Source of the DNA: Klebsormidium nitens
Lineage: Eukaryota; Streptophyta; Klebsormidiophyceae; Klebsormidiales; Klebsormidiaceae
Direction of reading: 5' to 3'
Assembly (NCBI GenBank): GCA_000708835.1
Contig: DF237000.1
Coordinates: forward strand, 66,166 to 130,165
Length of the DNA: 64,000 nucleotides
Shown here: positions 1 to 12,563 of the stretch, one piece after another
How the letters are laid out: each line of letters begins with the position of its first letter
Position numbering within the stretch: position 1 is the first letter of the stretch
Notes under the pieces: generated by a model
What the model saw: the letters and a program-made list of their open reading frames with translations, nothing else
Database searches by the model: none
Told to the model about the DNA's origin: nothing
Made by a program: the position numbers and the translations under genes

Positions 1-390
1 NNNNNNNNNNNNNNNNNNNNNNNNNNNNNNNNNNNNNNNNNNNNNNNNNNNNNNNNNNNNNNNNNNNNNNNNNNNNNNNNNNNNNNNNNNNNNNNNNNNN
101 NNNNNNNNNNNNNNNNNNNNNNNNNNNNNNNNNNNNNNNNNNNNNNNNNNNNNNNNNNNNNNNNNNNNNNNNNNNNNNNNNNNNNNNNNNNNNNNNNNNN
201 NNNNNNNNNNNNNNNNNNNNNNNNNNNNNNNNNNNNNNNNNNNNNNNNNNNNNNNNNNNNNNNNNNNNNNNNNNNNNNNNNNNNNNNNNNNNNNNNNNNN
301 NNNNNNNNNNNNNNNNNNNNNNNNNNNNNNNNNNNNNNNNNNNNNNNNNNNNNNNNNNNNNNNNNNNNNNNNNNNNNNNNNNNNNNNNNN
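1..390. other. Assembly gap
   Basis: All positions are n. The following 307 bases begin inside an open reading frame, so the gap hides the 5' part of that gene. Confidence 0.99.
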
Positions 391-697
391 GACGCCCAAG
401 CCCACCGAAGCCTCTCCTCAACCCCCGATGACGCACGCTCCGTCAACCGGGAGCCCGACCATCCCTACCGGGCCCCCAATGCGTACACTTCTCCCGGAGA
501 CGTTCCCCCCGATATTCACTCGTCAACCGGAAACTTTTGCCCCGACTCCCACAGAAACTTCCCCTCCTCAACCGACTCCGACCCAGCCAACCGTGAAAAC
601 GCCTAAGCCGACCCCTAACACCGAGTCCCCGCCCATTAACCCTGCTCAGCCGCCTCCGGCTCAGGCACGGCGACTGTCGCGGAAAGCCCTCATCTGA
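391..697 (+). CDS. 3' end of a Pro/Thr-rich protein (partial)
   Basis: The frame is open from the gap edge (about 392) to a TGA at 695-697. It encodes about 100 residues dominated by proline, threonine, serine and glutamate, with repeated PTP, TPKP, SPP and PPQP steps, and ends in a small basic tail (RRLSRKALI). This composition is typical of extensin-like cell-wall proteins or of disordered linkers, but there is no Ser-Pro4 repeat and no domain to decide between them. The start, any signal peptide and the true length lie in the gap. No function is assigned. An internal ATG at 428 is not a convincing start because the same composition continues upstream of it. Confidence 0.5.
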
Positions 698-2135
698 AAT
701 AGTACATGATTGAGAAGGTTGCTCAAAGATCGCCGGTTCTTAACCCATTGTTTGCTCGATTGAGAGATTGAAAAGCAGTGGCTTCGTCTCCTCATCAGCT
801 TATAGAACCGTACGAAAGAGTGTAAGATTGAAAGAATGGACTAAGCGGTTAAGTGTAGCGTCAAAGTGTAAAACAAGCTTAGCCACCTCCTAAATCCATA
901 AAGTAATGCAGAAAATTTGATGTTGATTGATCTGAACCACTAATCAGAGGATAAGTTATCGATACAATCTTCCATCAATAATTTGTGACTCCGGATCACA
1001 GTCACATGGCCGGGCCCCGACCACCGCGTTTGAGAAACATCCGATCCACGGAGTAACTCTCGAAGTTGTAAGAGCAACGCCTGCATTGATTGTGTATTCT
1101 AACAGTAGGGATCATGGCAGATCTCTGTGGACTTTGCGCTTCGGCAGGCTGTACGAACAGGCAATTCAATGATCAAGTAGATTTATCGTGTCTAGTCCTA
1201 AATGACTGAGCCCGATCGGCCACACGTGACGTGATACTGTAGCCATGTATAATGATGCCAGAGGACCCAGTGACCGGCCGCTTGTACCATGGAGTGCGGT
1301 TGCCAGGGGCCCGCGCCCCGTTGGTGCCGCGGGCCTGCTAGCGCGCTGTACGGCTACGTTTTTACAGAATTTTGGCCCAGCTTGAAACCTTCATGCCAGA
1401 CATGCAAAACGTCTGATGCATGGAATGATCGAGGCAAGTTTACGTGTTGCAATTGTGCTCTTGTAATTTTGTTGACGTTATAAGAAGGTGCATGCACGAT
1501 TCAATATCTGTGTACACTAACTGATACAGTCTCTGCGACATAATGATTGAGGCTAGGGCAACCCAAATGCCGCTGGCAAGCCGGCCTGCGTGGTTGTGCG
1601 GTGCAACAAGAAGTAGGCTCAAAGTACAATGATCGAGCAGTGACTTACTAGTTAATGTGCTCTTATGATGCCAGGATTCCTTGCACGTGATTCGGACCCA
1701 CAGCTTTCTCAGTCTGGCAACCGACTTGCAGCTCGCCGATATGGGGCCAGCCTGGCGGCAGCGCGCCCGGTAATATGCAGTGCAAGTGGAGCCGCACGTC
1801 GCCATACCGCAGTGTGTACGTCGGCATTTTTATATGAGATTTTATATCGAGCTGGCGCAACACGCGCGCAGAGCTTGAAAGAGGAAGGTTAGTCATGCAG
1901 GCGAAAGAGAACGACGGCCCGGTTCACCTAGCAAGCTTTGAACAGGTAAAGCTCTTCTAGGCACTCCTTTGGCATTCCACGTTGTCTCTCCTGCGTAATG
2001 ATACCGAGAGAGCGGGCCTGTTGCAAAAAAGTCCTTGCTTTCAGTCAGGAGCATGTCAGTCTTGAGACTCTTTACACTAGCTCAAAACCTCACAACCTAT
2101 ACCCGCATCGTCCACATGGTACTGCTGCGCAAACC
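698..2135. other. Intergenic, no gene seen
   Basis: This 1.4-kb stretch has only short open frames on both strands with no recognisable domain, coding-like composition or phase-compatible splice sites. It separates the 3' end of the Pro/Thr-rich gene from the 3' end of the WD40 gene, so the two genes are convergent. Confidence 0.5.
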
Positions 2136-5100
2136 CTAAGCCCACTCTTGATTAGCCGCGTCCGGCAAGCAATGCCCCGGGTGTCGCTTAAACGAATACT
2201 GAATGAAAAGGTGTCGCCCCGCATCCCACGTCACGGCGAAGTCCTTGGCCGTGTGCGCAGCTTCCTTGGGCCACCTATACGGCTCTTCTTTCTCTCCGTT
2301 TCGCCCGTACCCTTCTTCCTCATCCCCTTCCTCTCCCTCGTCATCGAAAAGCTCGTCGTCTGTCCCGTTGTAATCGTACGTCTCCTCGTACCCTATCGCG
2401 TTCCCGAGCCGGTCGAAGTAGTCGCATTCCGTTACCGCTAGCAAGGAGTGGGCCGTTCCGTTCCAGTAGAGGGACCGGACGGCGGTGTTTCCGGTGCTCA
2501 GCTCGTACAGGTTCCGCAGCATCCGCAGGTCCCACGCCAGAACGGACTCGTTCTGGCCCCCGGTGAAGCAGAACGGATAGCCGCCTTCGGAAACGAGCGC
2601 AACGCCCCATTGCACGAAGCCGAGTAAGCCCTGACAAGAAAATGAAAGGCTTGAAGATTGAAAATATACTGTACAGCGGTCACGATGGGTCTTATTGGCC
2701 GGTGGTATTCAGGTGATTAGTGTGCTTGGTCAACAGCATGCGTCACAGAGCAGAACTCGTTCTGTTCCCCGGTAAAGTCAAAGGGGTAGCCGCCTTCGGA
2801 ATAAGCGCGACGCCCGATTGGTCGAAGCCGCAGTATCTGAGAAGAAATTCAGATTCAATGTGAGGAGATAAACCAGAATACATGAGAGAATTTCAAAACT
2901 TGAAAAACCACAAGCCCAGGGTTTTTAACTTGGACGCCGAAGGGGCACGTGGCGCCCTCTCGTCGGCAGATCCCCTCACCACCAAACAATCTCAAAGCCA
3001 CCAATCTAGAACCTTAGAAGTCCGGAAAACCCGAGTTTTCGTTGCATTCTCGCCTCAGCAGACTTTGAAGACCCTTTCCGGACCCTTCTCAGACGCTTCG
3101 GGACCTTTTTCAATCCTGTTCTAGAAGCGGCCGTCTTTTGACGCTTTCCGGACCCTTTCGGGACCCTTTCCGGCGGCTTTCGGCCGCTTTCCGAACGCTT
3201 TCCAGACGCTTTTCGGACCCTTTCCGGCCATTTTTCAGACCGTTCCGGACCCTTGCCCGTCACTTTCCCGGCACTTTCCAGCCGCTTTCCGGTCCGGACG
3301 CTCCGGGCTCACCTGGAGCGTACAAACTGCGCCCCTCGTCCGCAGATCCCACAGCTTCACCGTCGTGTCCCGACTCGCTGACGCCAGCAGGTTCGGCAGC
3401 GCTGCGCTCGCGCTCATCTGCTCGACGCCGCCCGTGTGTCCGAAGAGACGCGTCCGAATCGTCGCACGCTCCATGTCGCACACGTACACTCCGTAGCCGT
3501 CCGTTTTTGTGGCCGCGGCGGCGCCCTCGAAGCCGGAAACGGAAGCCGGAAGGGCGAGGAAACGCTCGACGGAGAAGCCGAGGGAGAGGGAGCCGTGCGG
3601 GTCGTGGCCGCGCGTGGCTTCGGTGTTTTCCGCGTCGTTCTCGTCCTGTTGCAGAATTACAATTCTACAATTACAATCTAGGTTATAAAAACCTCGAGAT
3701 TTGCAGGATGTGAAGCGATAAGGGAAACAGAGCAGTAGGGATTTCAGCAGTTCAAAGTTCTGCAGCTATTGTAGTGTTAGAAGCACCTGCTTCCGTGTCG
3801 ATCTCGCCCTGAAGCGCACGGGTATCAAGGATTCGACGTTTTTAACGTGTCTCGAACACATTAAACGTTTTGATGATTGGCGTTTTCCGCCATTCTTGGC
3901 AGACTTGACATTTATAGGTTATCGGCGTTTCAGCGTTTCTGGGTTTGCAGAAAAGTAATGTTCCAGAGAAACATTCCAAGGAAAGCAGAGCAAATACTTC
4001 AGCAATTCTCAGTTTCGGTGGCCTCTGTAACGTCAGATACTGCCTGCTTCTGGGTAGACCTCGGAGAAAACCTGAAAAGCTTTGCAGTGTTTCGCATTCT
4101 AAGTTTCCCATGATCGTCAATCCGTGCAACCGGAGATCCGACTTGGCAAGGTATACGAAACACTAACAGCGGGTGCTTAAGCACCAAAACCAAATGCGCG
4201 GCGATCCTCAATCTGAAAATGACAAACAAATATAGGCTCGTACGAAAGCCAGAGGGCTTTCGAAGAAAGAAGACATCCGGGTGCGCTGAGAGAAATAAGG
4301 GTTGCCCGTTCACAAGAGAGTTCTTGTGTTCTTGAGATCGCCATCCATCCTCAACGAAACGACTCGGGTGGATTCGCTGGGGCTTACCAGGTCGTGGCAC
4401 TCGAACCAGACTTCGTACTTCGCCCGGATCCTCTCTTCCTTTTCCTTCGTGGTTTTTGGATCGTGCAGGATCCCCTGCGGAGAACATACTCCAAGAGTCA
4501 ACGAAAACTTTATCATGGGTACTTAAAGTCCTCTTCCTCAGGCGTCATGCGAAGGTCGGGTTAGCTGCTTCTGACGGGGAGTCGTTAAAAATGAAGAATT
4601 GCTGCGAATTAAGCGACGACTTCAAAGCAGCTCGATCACCAGAAAGGTTAGATATACATGTTGCAGATTGGAAGAGGGAGACCTCGGCCGACATGAATCA
4701 ACATCAAAGACAAGAGAGTTTCGGACCCTATGTGCTCGATAGAAAAGCCAGACTTACAAAGCTGACTGCGCTCCTAAGATGCAAACAGGACTCTTGACTC
4801 ACTTTAGTTGAGAAGCAAACCTATCAATCAAATTGGATTGAACCTTGAATCAACAGCGCAAGCGGGAACTAGATTGATGTAAGTCGATGCCGAAAGATCT
4901 CCACCCGCTCTGGAATGCAGAGCAGCACCAAAACACTCAAAATAGAGTCATCTGCTTACGAACCTCGATGCGCATGCCCGAAACGTCTTTCACGTGCTTT
5001 TCGACCGAGCCAACGTCCCAGTACTTCACTTCCTTCCCCACGGATGCAAATAGCCGGTCACCAACCATGGTTAGCCCTTTAACCCGACCTCCTGTTTGCA

Positions 5101-7168
5101 GCGTGTACTGGCACGAGACGGCTTCGTCTTCCATAGCGAATGCTTTGACGCGGTTATCGCCGGCGATCCACACGAGTTCTCGCTCGCTGTCGACGCACGT
5201 GGCATGACCTGAAGATGAAAAAAGGGAAGTGTTTTGGGATTCGAAGGTTCGCCAATGTAGGTCAGCGCGTTGTTCCTCTTTTGTCTTATTGGCACGAGGA
5301 TTTATCGAGGATAGAGCGGAAGCTCAACGGTGGTTACCTGACTTCCTTTCATTGCCTGGACCATTCAAGAGTTGGAAAAATAGCCCGCTCACAAATCCCG
5401 TAAGATTTAGCTGTCACGTATCGGAGATATTAAAGCGCGGAAAGCACACTAAATCACCTCACTCTGCTTTGAAAGATTGCAACATGAATGTGGAGCTTTT
5501 CTGAGGGTACGGTTTCTTTAAAGCCATTTCCTTTCAGTTGTACAAGCTGTTGATTGTCATTCTCAGATGAGAACGCCATCAGAAAGTTTGGAGTATCACA
5601 ATGACCATGACGAGGGTCAGTATGCTATAAGCTGAGGCCTGTTCAAGACACGAAGGTACTCAGAGAAGTTCGTAAGTTGGCACTAATCTGAAATGCGATG
5701 TGAAGGGTCCTCTCCTGAACGTCGTTTCATCCAACAACACTTCTAGCACGTCCTGAAGGAACAGGACTTGTAGCTTCTTCGAGAGTACCTGGCTCCCAGA
5801 AACCAGGAGTTTCATACTCCAGCTTGAAGTCTGGGTCGCGGGTGGACGTCTTGGGTTCGTCATCAGGCCCTCTTCTCTTTGCAATCTCCAAAGCAGGAGC
5901 GCGGTCCTTCCAGCCTGCTCCACCCTGGGGAATCAAAGACAGTTAGTGTTTAGCGGACAGGTGTTTTAAAACCTGGTATCGCAAGGCGATGCCGGCAATA
6001 TTTGCCAGCAAAGATTTCAACATCGACAAAAGTCCTCTGCTTTATATTACATAAACGAAGTACGCGCAGACGAACACTGGACTCCTCTTAATTAATGAAC
6101 CTCAGGCAAAAATATTGCACACCAAGGGTTTGAGTTAAAAAAACCTGTGCAGATGAGCACTTCTTTGGTTTGGTCACACTACGAAGCTACGAGATGCACA
6201 TCAAGGGCCTGAAACCTACCACAGAACGGAAGTTTCGAAACTCCAAGAAACGAAGGCAACCATTTTAAGGCAGCTGAGGCAAGTGTCAGGGACTACAATG
6301 AGTACTCTTAGTGCAACCTAGTTGCATCTACTGCTCATATCATCCTATATTTTCAAGCCTTCAACACTGAGAATGTTTTTGTCCATGAAATTACAATCGA
6401 CAAAATGAGATAATGTTTAAACAATGAAAGTGTCGTTGTCCTCACTGCGATTGCTATCAAGCTCCCATCCCCGCTGGCAGCCGTTCCATAGATCTGACAG
6501 CATTCGCTGGTCAGCACATCACAGCGCGCCTGATGAACGTTCTGTGCCGCCTTAGATCCAACTGGTGCACTTGCATCAAACCCAGGGTTGAAGCGGGCTA
6601 AGTGGCTGCTATCTTTCGTCGGCGCTGGCGCTGGAACGATTCTATTATCCTCTCCGTACTTTTTCACCCTCTCCTGGAGCATCTGCTTGGAGAGGGTGGG
6701 GTTGGTTGCCGTCCTCAGAAACATGTCCACAAATTCCATCTTGGTCACGTGAGAGCCCAAGCCAGACCTTATTGTCAGAGTTCCGTCCCGCTGATCAAGG
6801 GTCTGCACATCGAAATGGTGCAGCTGGTCATACATTGCATCCAAGTGGTCTGTCAGCCGCTTGTCCAGCTCAGCGATGATGTCAGCATGCGTCACCCCTG
6901 CGGGGATTCCAAGCCCTGCGCTGCTCTGCAAATTTAGCACCCTCCCTAACTCAAACAACCTTGCAAGCTTTTCGCCAGCTGAGCTCTTCTTGTTCTCTTC
7001 CAGTTGATCAGCATCTGGTGGGATCAGTGTTTCTGGAACCTTCTTCCCACTCAGGACCTGGCGGAAGAATTGGTCCATGATTAGAGTGCCCGCAGGTCCC
7101 TTGACCCTTTGTTTCTTTTTTGGAGGTTGGGCCGAGCCTCTGAGAGAAGCTTGTCCTTTTGAAGTCAT
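2136..7168 (-). CDS. Nuclear-type WD40-repeat protein, six exons
   Basis: Exons on the minus strand: 7168-6446, 5924-5789, 5208-4964, 4474-4388, 3645-3313 and 2630-2136. All junction phases agree, giving about 672 residues. The N-terminal 240 residues hold a basic stretch at residues 15-24 (PPKKKQRVKG, NLS-like) and a predicted helical region with no family I recognise. WD40-type blades follow: GSLIAIA at the end of exon 1, KEVKYWDV in exon 3, TVKLWDL in exon 5 and SVLAWDL in exon 6. Exon 6 ends with a very acidic insert (DDELFDDEGEEGDEEEG). WD40 propellers are protein-interaction platforms; the partner cannot be named. The exon 3 donor is odd: phase requires GAG|GTTCGT, while a stronger GTAAGC donor lies 4 nt downstream. 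Introns 4 and 5 hold a degenerate GACGCTTTCCG repeat and partial exon copies. The start ATG at 7168 opens the exon, with no in-frame alternative close upstream. The WD40 family call is firm and the exact edges of exons 3 and 4 are less so. Confidence 0.78.
2700..2845 (-). repeat. Decayed copy of WD40 exon 6 5' edge
   Basis: The stretch around 2752-2838 repeats, with substitutions and small gaps, the exon 6 segment at about 2543-2640, including the part encoding the GGYPF region and its acceptor side. It lies about 200 bp upstream of the real exon in gene orientation. The copy lacks continuity with exon 6 and is best read as a pseudo-exon in intron 5. Confidence 0.65.
2930..2990 (-). repeat. 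Decayed copy of WD40 exon 5 3' edge
   Basis: The run CCCTCTCGTCGGCAGATCCC at about 2957-2976 matches CCCCTCGTCCGCAGATCCC in the 3' part of exon 5 (about 3333-3351) with few differences, and the flanking bases are alignable. It lies downstream of exon 5 in gene orientation, inside intron 5. Confidence 0.45.
3060..3300. repeat. Degenerate CTTTCCGGACC tandem repeat
   Basis: Roughly 20 imperfect units of about 10-12 bp built on CTTTCCGGAC / GACGCTTTCCG fill the part of intron 5 next to the exon 5 donor (3312). Unit boundaries drift and no unit codes for protein. The repeat probably grew from a short slippage-prone motif. Confidence 0.8.
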
Positions 7169-8649
7169 TTTGGCGTCCTTGCAAAGAAGCGAAACAACTT
7201 ATAAGCAGCCGAGCAGCAGACCTGCCAGCATTACATGGCGACTTGGACATGCGTAATGTAAGACTCTGCTCTGCAGGACAGCCATTCCTTCCCCATCATG
7301 ACTTTATCTTGATTGTCTTATTGTAGAAGAAGCAATGTATAACACGGTACGTACATATCATATCAGAATGCTGCCTCACCAGCTAGCCTGAGCTAGCCTT
7401 CACAGTTCACTGCGATCCAGCATTCATGCAATTTGGCGCCAAAGAAGACGGGTTGGACCTTGGTTTCGCAAACCGGCCGCTGTTGATGTGACACGGCCGT
7501 GTGTGCAAACAACCGTCAACCGTCGCCGGGCGGCTGGTATCATGCAGCACAGCATGAAGCCAGCAATGCCGTCAGTGATAGAATGCCGGTTCCTGGGCCG
7601 GCAAACCTTTCTTTGGTTAACCAGCTGTATTTCAGTACACCATGTAGATACTTTTGCACACAGGCCCGGCCGGGGTAGTCCTACTACCGAACCGCACAGC
7701 TGCACAGCGGCATGCAGCCTGAGCCTGAGGGCAGTGAGGGGCGATTCGCACCCGCAAAAGTATTGGAAAGTTGGCGGGCGCGAATCGCCCCTGAGCCTGA
7801 GGAGCTGTAGGATCGAGATGCAAAGCTTCGTATTCCCGTACGTGTCACTGCGGGGTCAGTGGCTAGCTGGATATATTTGACCAAGATACATAGGATCCGG
7901 ATGCTTTTTTCTGCAATTACAGTGCTGCATTGTTGCTGTCACTAAGGCTACAGCATGGGGTACGTACTACGCGCGCCAATGATGCCTGCGTCGGCGTCAC
8001 TTCTACCCATATGCCAGATGGCATACTCGCATGGTTGGAAGGCCACACGATTTGACCGTATATATAATGATCTTTTCCCCCAGCCAAGTTAATCGGAGCT
8101 TCATCATCTACGTCGGTACTATACCTTTGCAACAACTGGGATCAAGAGTGGCCGCGCCAGAGTCTTTCATAGGACCTTAAGCGTGAGGCCTTTCTTGGAG
8201 AGCTCAAATCGACCGAAATCTAGGAACAAACGACTGCAATCACATCTGGAGTCTCTCTGTCAACAATTCGTACAGAATAGAAAATGTTCAAACGTCTGGT
8301 AGTTTCATGGGTTAGGCCCTTGTAACGCCTATGAAGCTAAATGTCTAGGCTAGCATAGCTGCGATGCCCTTAATCATATCAGAATGCGTCATATCACGGC
8401 CATTCAAACAGATTTGCTTTTGCTATCCAAAAGCGACCCTCGGTTGACTCGGACAACAACTAAGACCAAGTAGTGAGCAACGTACGCAAACCTACGCGAC
8501 ACCTAGACAACGGTTTTTAGCCTCAATCTGTGATGGTCAATGGTCTTGCATGTCAACCTTTGAAGCGCTATCCTCAGCCGCAACCGGGCATAGATGGTAC
8601 AAGACCGGGTTTATACGTGGTTGCTAGACAATAAAACCTTTAAGGTTAA
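7169..8649. other. Intergenic with one strong hairpin
   Basis: This 1.5-kb stretch lies between the WD40 start and the CASPL5 stop, so both minus-strand genes run in tandem. It has no supported coding exon. It should hold the WD40 promoter. The only structure noted is the inverted repeat at 7737-7792. Confidence 0.5.
7737..7792. repeat. Inverted repeat (19-bp arms)
   Basis: Left arm 7737-7755 (AGGGGCGATTCGCACCCGC) pairs with right arm 7774-7792 with a single mismatch around an 18-nt loop. A short direct repeat, CCTGAGCCTGAGG, flanks it on both sides. It could be a foldback element or a degraded MITE; no gene is attached. Confidence 0.7.
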
Positions 8650-11163
8650 CTACGAGCTGAAAAACTCGCTAGCTACCAGGGCCAAGTTGATGACCATGGT
8701 AGGCACCAGCACAAACCACGTGAGGAATGCGAACGCGGTTGCGGCGCGTACTTTGGAACTGAACTCGCTTGGAGTGCCGCTTAGGAAGTCTGTGTCGACA
8801 GTGGCAGCAGCGCAAGCGGCTCCAAACAGGAGAAAAGCCAAGATCTGCACCAGAATTTATAATCAATCTCGAGACGAACTGTGGATGCGCATGGAGATGC
8901 TTTTGAAAACCTTCCGTGTGCTTGAGGGTTCATACATGTGCAAGAACACAAGCACCAAATGAAGGACAGCATGACACGAGTCTCTGACGACATCTGCCTT
9001 TAGTGGAAGCACAGAACACACAATCGTCAAGTTGCGAAGGGCCTCAGCAAAGAAGGCCGAGCCCATCGAGAAGTGTCACACAAAGAACTCACCAGATCTC
9101 CAAGAGCGACGATGAAAGGCTTGACGCCTCCGCCAACCGCCATCTTTGCGAAGGCCTCCAAGAGCTCAAGGACTGCCAAGATGAGCGCCCAAACAAAGAC
9201 AATGACAAGCATGGAGAGACAGAACTTGTAGGCCTTCACATCCTCCCACGTGAGGCCCCCAACCTTGGACGCTGCCATGATCTGCAGACAATCGGCGATA
9301 GATACTTCAAAAATTTGTACTCAGGTAAGTGATCTAGGTAAACAACTGGACCAATAGCAGTTCCCGCGGACCAGGAAATAGCCCCCTGGCTCGCAAAGTA
9401 CTTCCCAAACACGGAGACCAAATAGACGAGTGCCAGTCTATACCCTTGACAAACTTCAACGCCACCCCACACGCAGGGCTTGGTCGATTGGAAGTGCTTC
9501 AGATCAGTTTGTTGAGTTGGAATGACAGATACATAGTGATCCTCACGTAAAATGAATTCTACGTTGGGCAAGATGTTGATCGTTCGGCATTGGGGTAGTG
9601 TACAGTTGGAGAGATCGATGCATGAAGTCATTTAATTTGTGACCAAAGTGATTAATCATTCCAAAGATCTAAACCCCAGGCTTGTTCATGCGGATGCATT
9701 GACTTGCACGAAGCTGCCACTGCCTTTAACTTAGGCTGGGATCTATACCAGTTCTTTGATGATCTGATATTCAACAACAATCTGTGATTATCTAACGGAA
9801 CAGCCAGCTTATCTGCTCGAAAAAGATCCCCTTCCTCCCTCTGAATAGCAGAGCACCACGCAAAAAATTTGCTTGGAAAATATTATCTTGCAGCTCAATT
9901 TCCCAATCCCCAGCTATTGCAACTTCATAAAGTTGCTATTTTCGATTTACCGACCAAACACCAGTACTCCTGGCAGTAGTCAGACTCGGTCAGGTGGTGT
10001 CTACTTCATACGCATTAGCCAGGGAGGGATGGAATCCCAAGAGCTGGCGACACCTTGACCTACTTTGGGAAACAACCGCAGGGGTCCGTATAAACTACCA
10101 CGCGCCACACTAGCAACGATTGCTGTGCAGACAATGGGTCCCACCAGTGGTTCAAGAGTCTGTTTCGAGATGACCTGAATTTGCTAAATCTGGACGTTAG
10201 GGTTGGGCATTTACCTCGCTTCTGCTGGTCCACTGCCTTAAAATGCCCTTGGAAACTTCTAAAAAAACCTAGTCCGCACCAAAGCACAATCTCAAAGCAA
10301 CGCGGACTTCCACAAACTGATTCTCCAAATCCCCAGCACCTTGCACCTTGGCTTAAAACTCGCAGGATGGTACAATAGCACTTCTTTTGAGTGGTTTCAG
10401 TGCTTGATAAAACTTCCCTGAGACCAATGTTACTATTTTGAATTTCAAGTCGACTCTCTGCAAAGTTGTACATAATCTCTTGGGACAACGCAGACGCACA
10501 AGGTCACAGGAGTGATGAAACACTGTTTACACCTATTGAAAGAGCGGAACAACTTCATTATCAGGCGCCTACGTGTGCAGTCTGGAGTGTACTAAACTGC
10601 CCATAGGGCGACAAGCTACATGGAGAGATACAAACAAACGAGATTCTGGAGACAATGTGTACAAGATAAAGGCCTGTAGAAGGAAGCATTCTTTCAGAAC
10701 AAAGTTGGAGAGGGCACATAAATGCAGTGGCGCAAGACAAAGAAGTTTTTTGTTTGCTTCATACGAGGAAGTGTCGCATTTCTTAGGCAACAGAAAGTGC
10801 ATACCCAGTCCTGTCATGAAGCTTAAAGCAATGTTACCGCTCAAGAGCTCAAGGTAAAATGAGGAACCTCTCCATGGCTTTCAATACGAAGCGATGACAT
10901 CAACTTCCAATAATTTTCGTGTTGGACCACTCAGAAGTTGACAAGCTGAGTAAAAGACTCACCGAAAAACCTATCAATGCAAAGAGGACTTGCAGGACTC
11001 TCAGCAGCGAAGTCACGAGCGAGAGCTTCTTCACATCCCTGTTGGCCCCTGTGTCATACGCTGCCGTGGGGTGCTTTGGGGGAGGGATGCCATAAGGGGA
11101 CGCTGCAGCCGCAGGGTAAGCGGGTTGGGCTACAGGGACAGCCTGAACCCGAGGCTCCGCCAT
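8650..11163 (-). CDS. CASP-like membrane protein, CASPL5 type
   Basis: Exons 11163-10963, 9281-9093 and 8844-8650 join in phase 0 to give 194 residues. A Pro/Ala-rich cytosolic N-terminus (1-45) precedes four predicted membrane spans at about 52-72, 84-108, 121-146 and 166-188, the MARVEL-type topology of CASP/CASPL proteins. The third span reads GDLILAFLLFGAACAAATV and the fourth AFAFLTWFVLVPTMVINLAL, closest to the CASPL5 subfamily as I remember it. In land plants CASPs scaffold the Casparian strip membrane domain; CASPL5 roles are poorly known and presence outside endodermal tissue is expected. The start at 11163 is chosen because it gives the family's usual short N-terminus; an in-frame ATG 30 codons upstream would add an atypical extension. 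Intron 1 is long (1.68 kb) and I see no exon in it. Both donors are GTGAGT and the acceptors are canonical. Confidence 0.88.
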
Positions 11164-12563
11164 GTGTGCAGACTTTGGCGTGATGGAACAGACCAAAGCG
11201 ATGAGACGGGGATGAGACGAAGAAGGGAAGCGGACACAGCAGCAACGCAACAAGGGCCGAGGAACAAAGCAGCTAAAGAACTGGGGTTTCGTTTCTCGTC
11301 CAAGCAGCGTTGCCGCTGGGAACTCCAGGTGGACGAGCTTCAGTTTCAGGAATCAGGTATTACAGGTGATGCGAAAGGTGGTGGAAAGATGTCATGCACA
11401 GTGCACTGATGGTCTGACGCCTGGACTCCTGTGGACTCATGTCAAGAAGAGATTCCAAGAATGGTCAAGGTCCAGTGGCAGGAGGAGAAAATGAACCAGT
11501 CAGCTGCTGCCAGCGCAGGGAACCGAGGGGAGTGTGCCGCGAAAATCCTGGAAACAGAGCGTTCGCCTCCGCTCGATGAATATTGTTCTGATCGGACGGT
11601 GTCAAGGCAAACCTACCCCGGTATTGCATACCGTCGATGAGAAATGTATTTTTATGGACGGACGCAAACTTGGTTCCTCCAGATTCCGGCCATGAAGGAT
11701 GCCAGTTGTCACTGCATATTGATGACGTCATCATGAAATAATTGCTACGTCGTCAAGGCCACGCCATGATGAACTTATTGCAACAATTAGGCGTATCCAA
11801 ATTACGTGTGATTGAGGTATTTTGAATTGTGGGGGGCCGGCCTGGAGCGGGGTAGGAATTCTGATGGGGGGGAGGGGCTGGGGCTTGATCTGCTGGGCTA
11901 AGGTGGGAGGGGGTTGGGGGGGGGCTTGAGCCCTCTCGCCGGGGCGTAGCCCGGCCGATGTTTTAACCAAAAATTGGGGGCAAATATTTTCCGGCCTTTC
12001 TTACCCGCTTTGGCCACCTGTAAGGCCAGCTAGATCGAGGCTTGTGGCCCTTTTCCTTAGGCTAGGCCGCGGAGGAGGGGGGGGGGGGCTGAGGCCTTGA
12101 GAGAAAGGGGCCTGTAGAATACCTGTACCCCGCTGCCACTTCAAGTAAATAACAGTACGTCCATACATCACCGCCCCACTGAGCCCTTCAAAATTCAGAC
12201 ATACTTTAAGTGAAGTTGTTTCTTGTGCCAAATCATTTGTTGCCCAGGCTCGAGTAGGTGGCGGGAACTTGGTATGAACCATCAAACCAACACAACGCGC
12301 TACATGTTGATGTTATAACTCAATTAATGTACCATACATAGCATGTGCAGACATGAAGCTCGTGGCCGGCACTGCTGCTAAGAAGCTTGTTACTGTGTCA
12401 CAGTAATAGCTTGCCAGATTCGTCTGTATTGTTGCAAGCCTAATGCACAAAATGTGAGTTGATAACATTGTCCTTCAATCGTGACTGCATTTGTTGTACT
12501 GGTTTTATGATTTATGAATAGGTCAAACGAGCTTGCCCTCAACCTCTTTGCAACAAAGCTCAA
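11164..12563. other. Intergenic with G-rich tracts
   Basis: No coding exon is supported between the CASPL5 start and the SDH1 stop. The part at 11830-12090 has several G runs of 5-10 bases (for example near 11830, 11867, 11920 and 12077), which could form G-quadruplexes on the plus strand. The minus-strand frames here are Pro-rich translations of those runs. Confidence 0.5.

Noticed and set aside
4302-4526. Plus-strand and alternate minus-strand frames over WD40 exon 4
   Set aside because: Only the frame reading ILHDPKTTKEKEERIRAKYE agrees with the phase of exon 5; the others break the protein.
9236-9631. Minus-strand frame upstream of CASPL5 exon 2
   Set aside because: It reads through the intron 1 acceptor; the exon 1 at 10963-11163 supplies the first membrane span in phase instead.
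11731-12285. Pro-rich minus-strand frames
   Set aside because: They are translations of poly-G runs with no exon structure.
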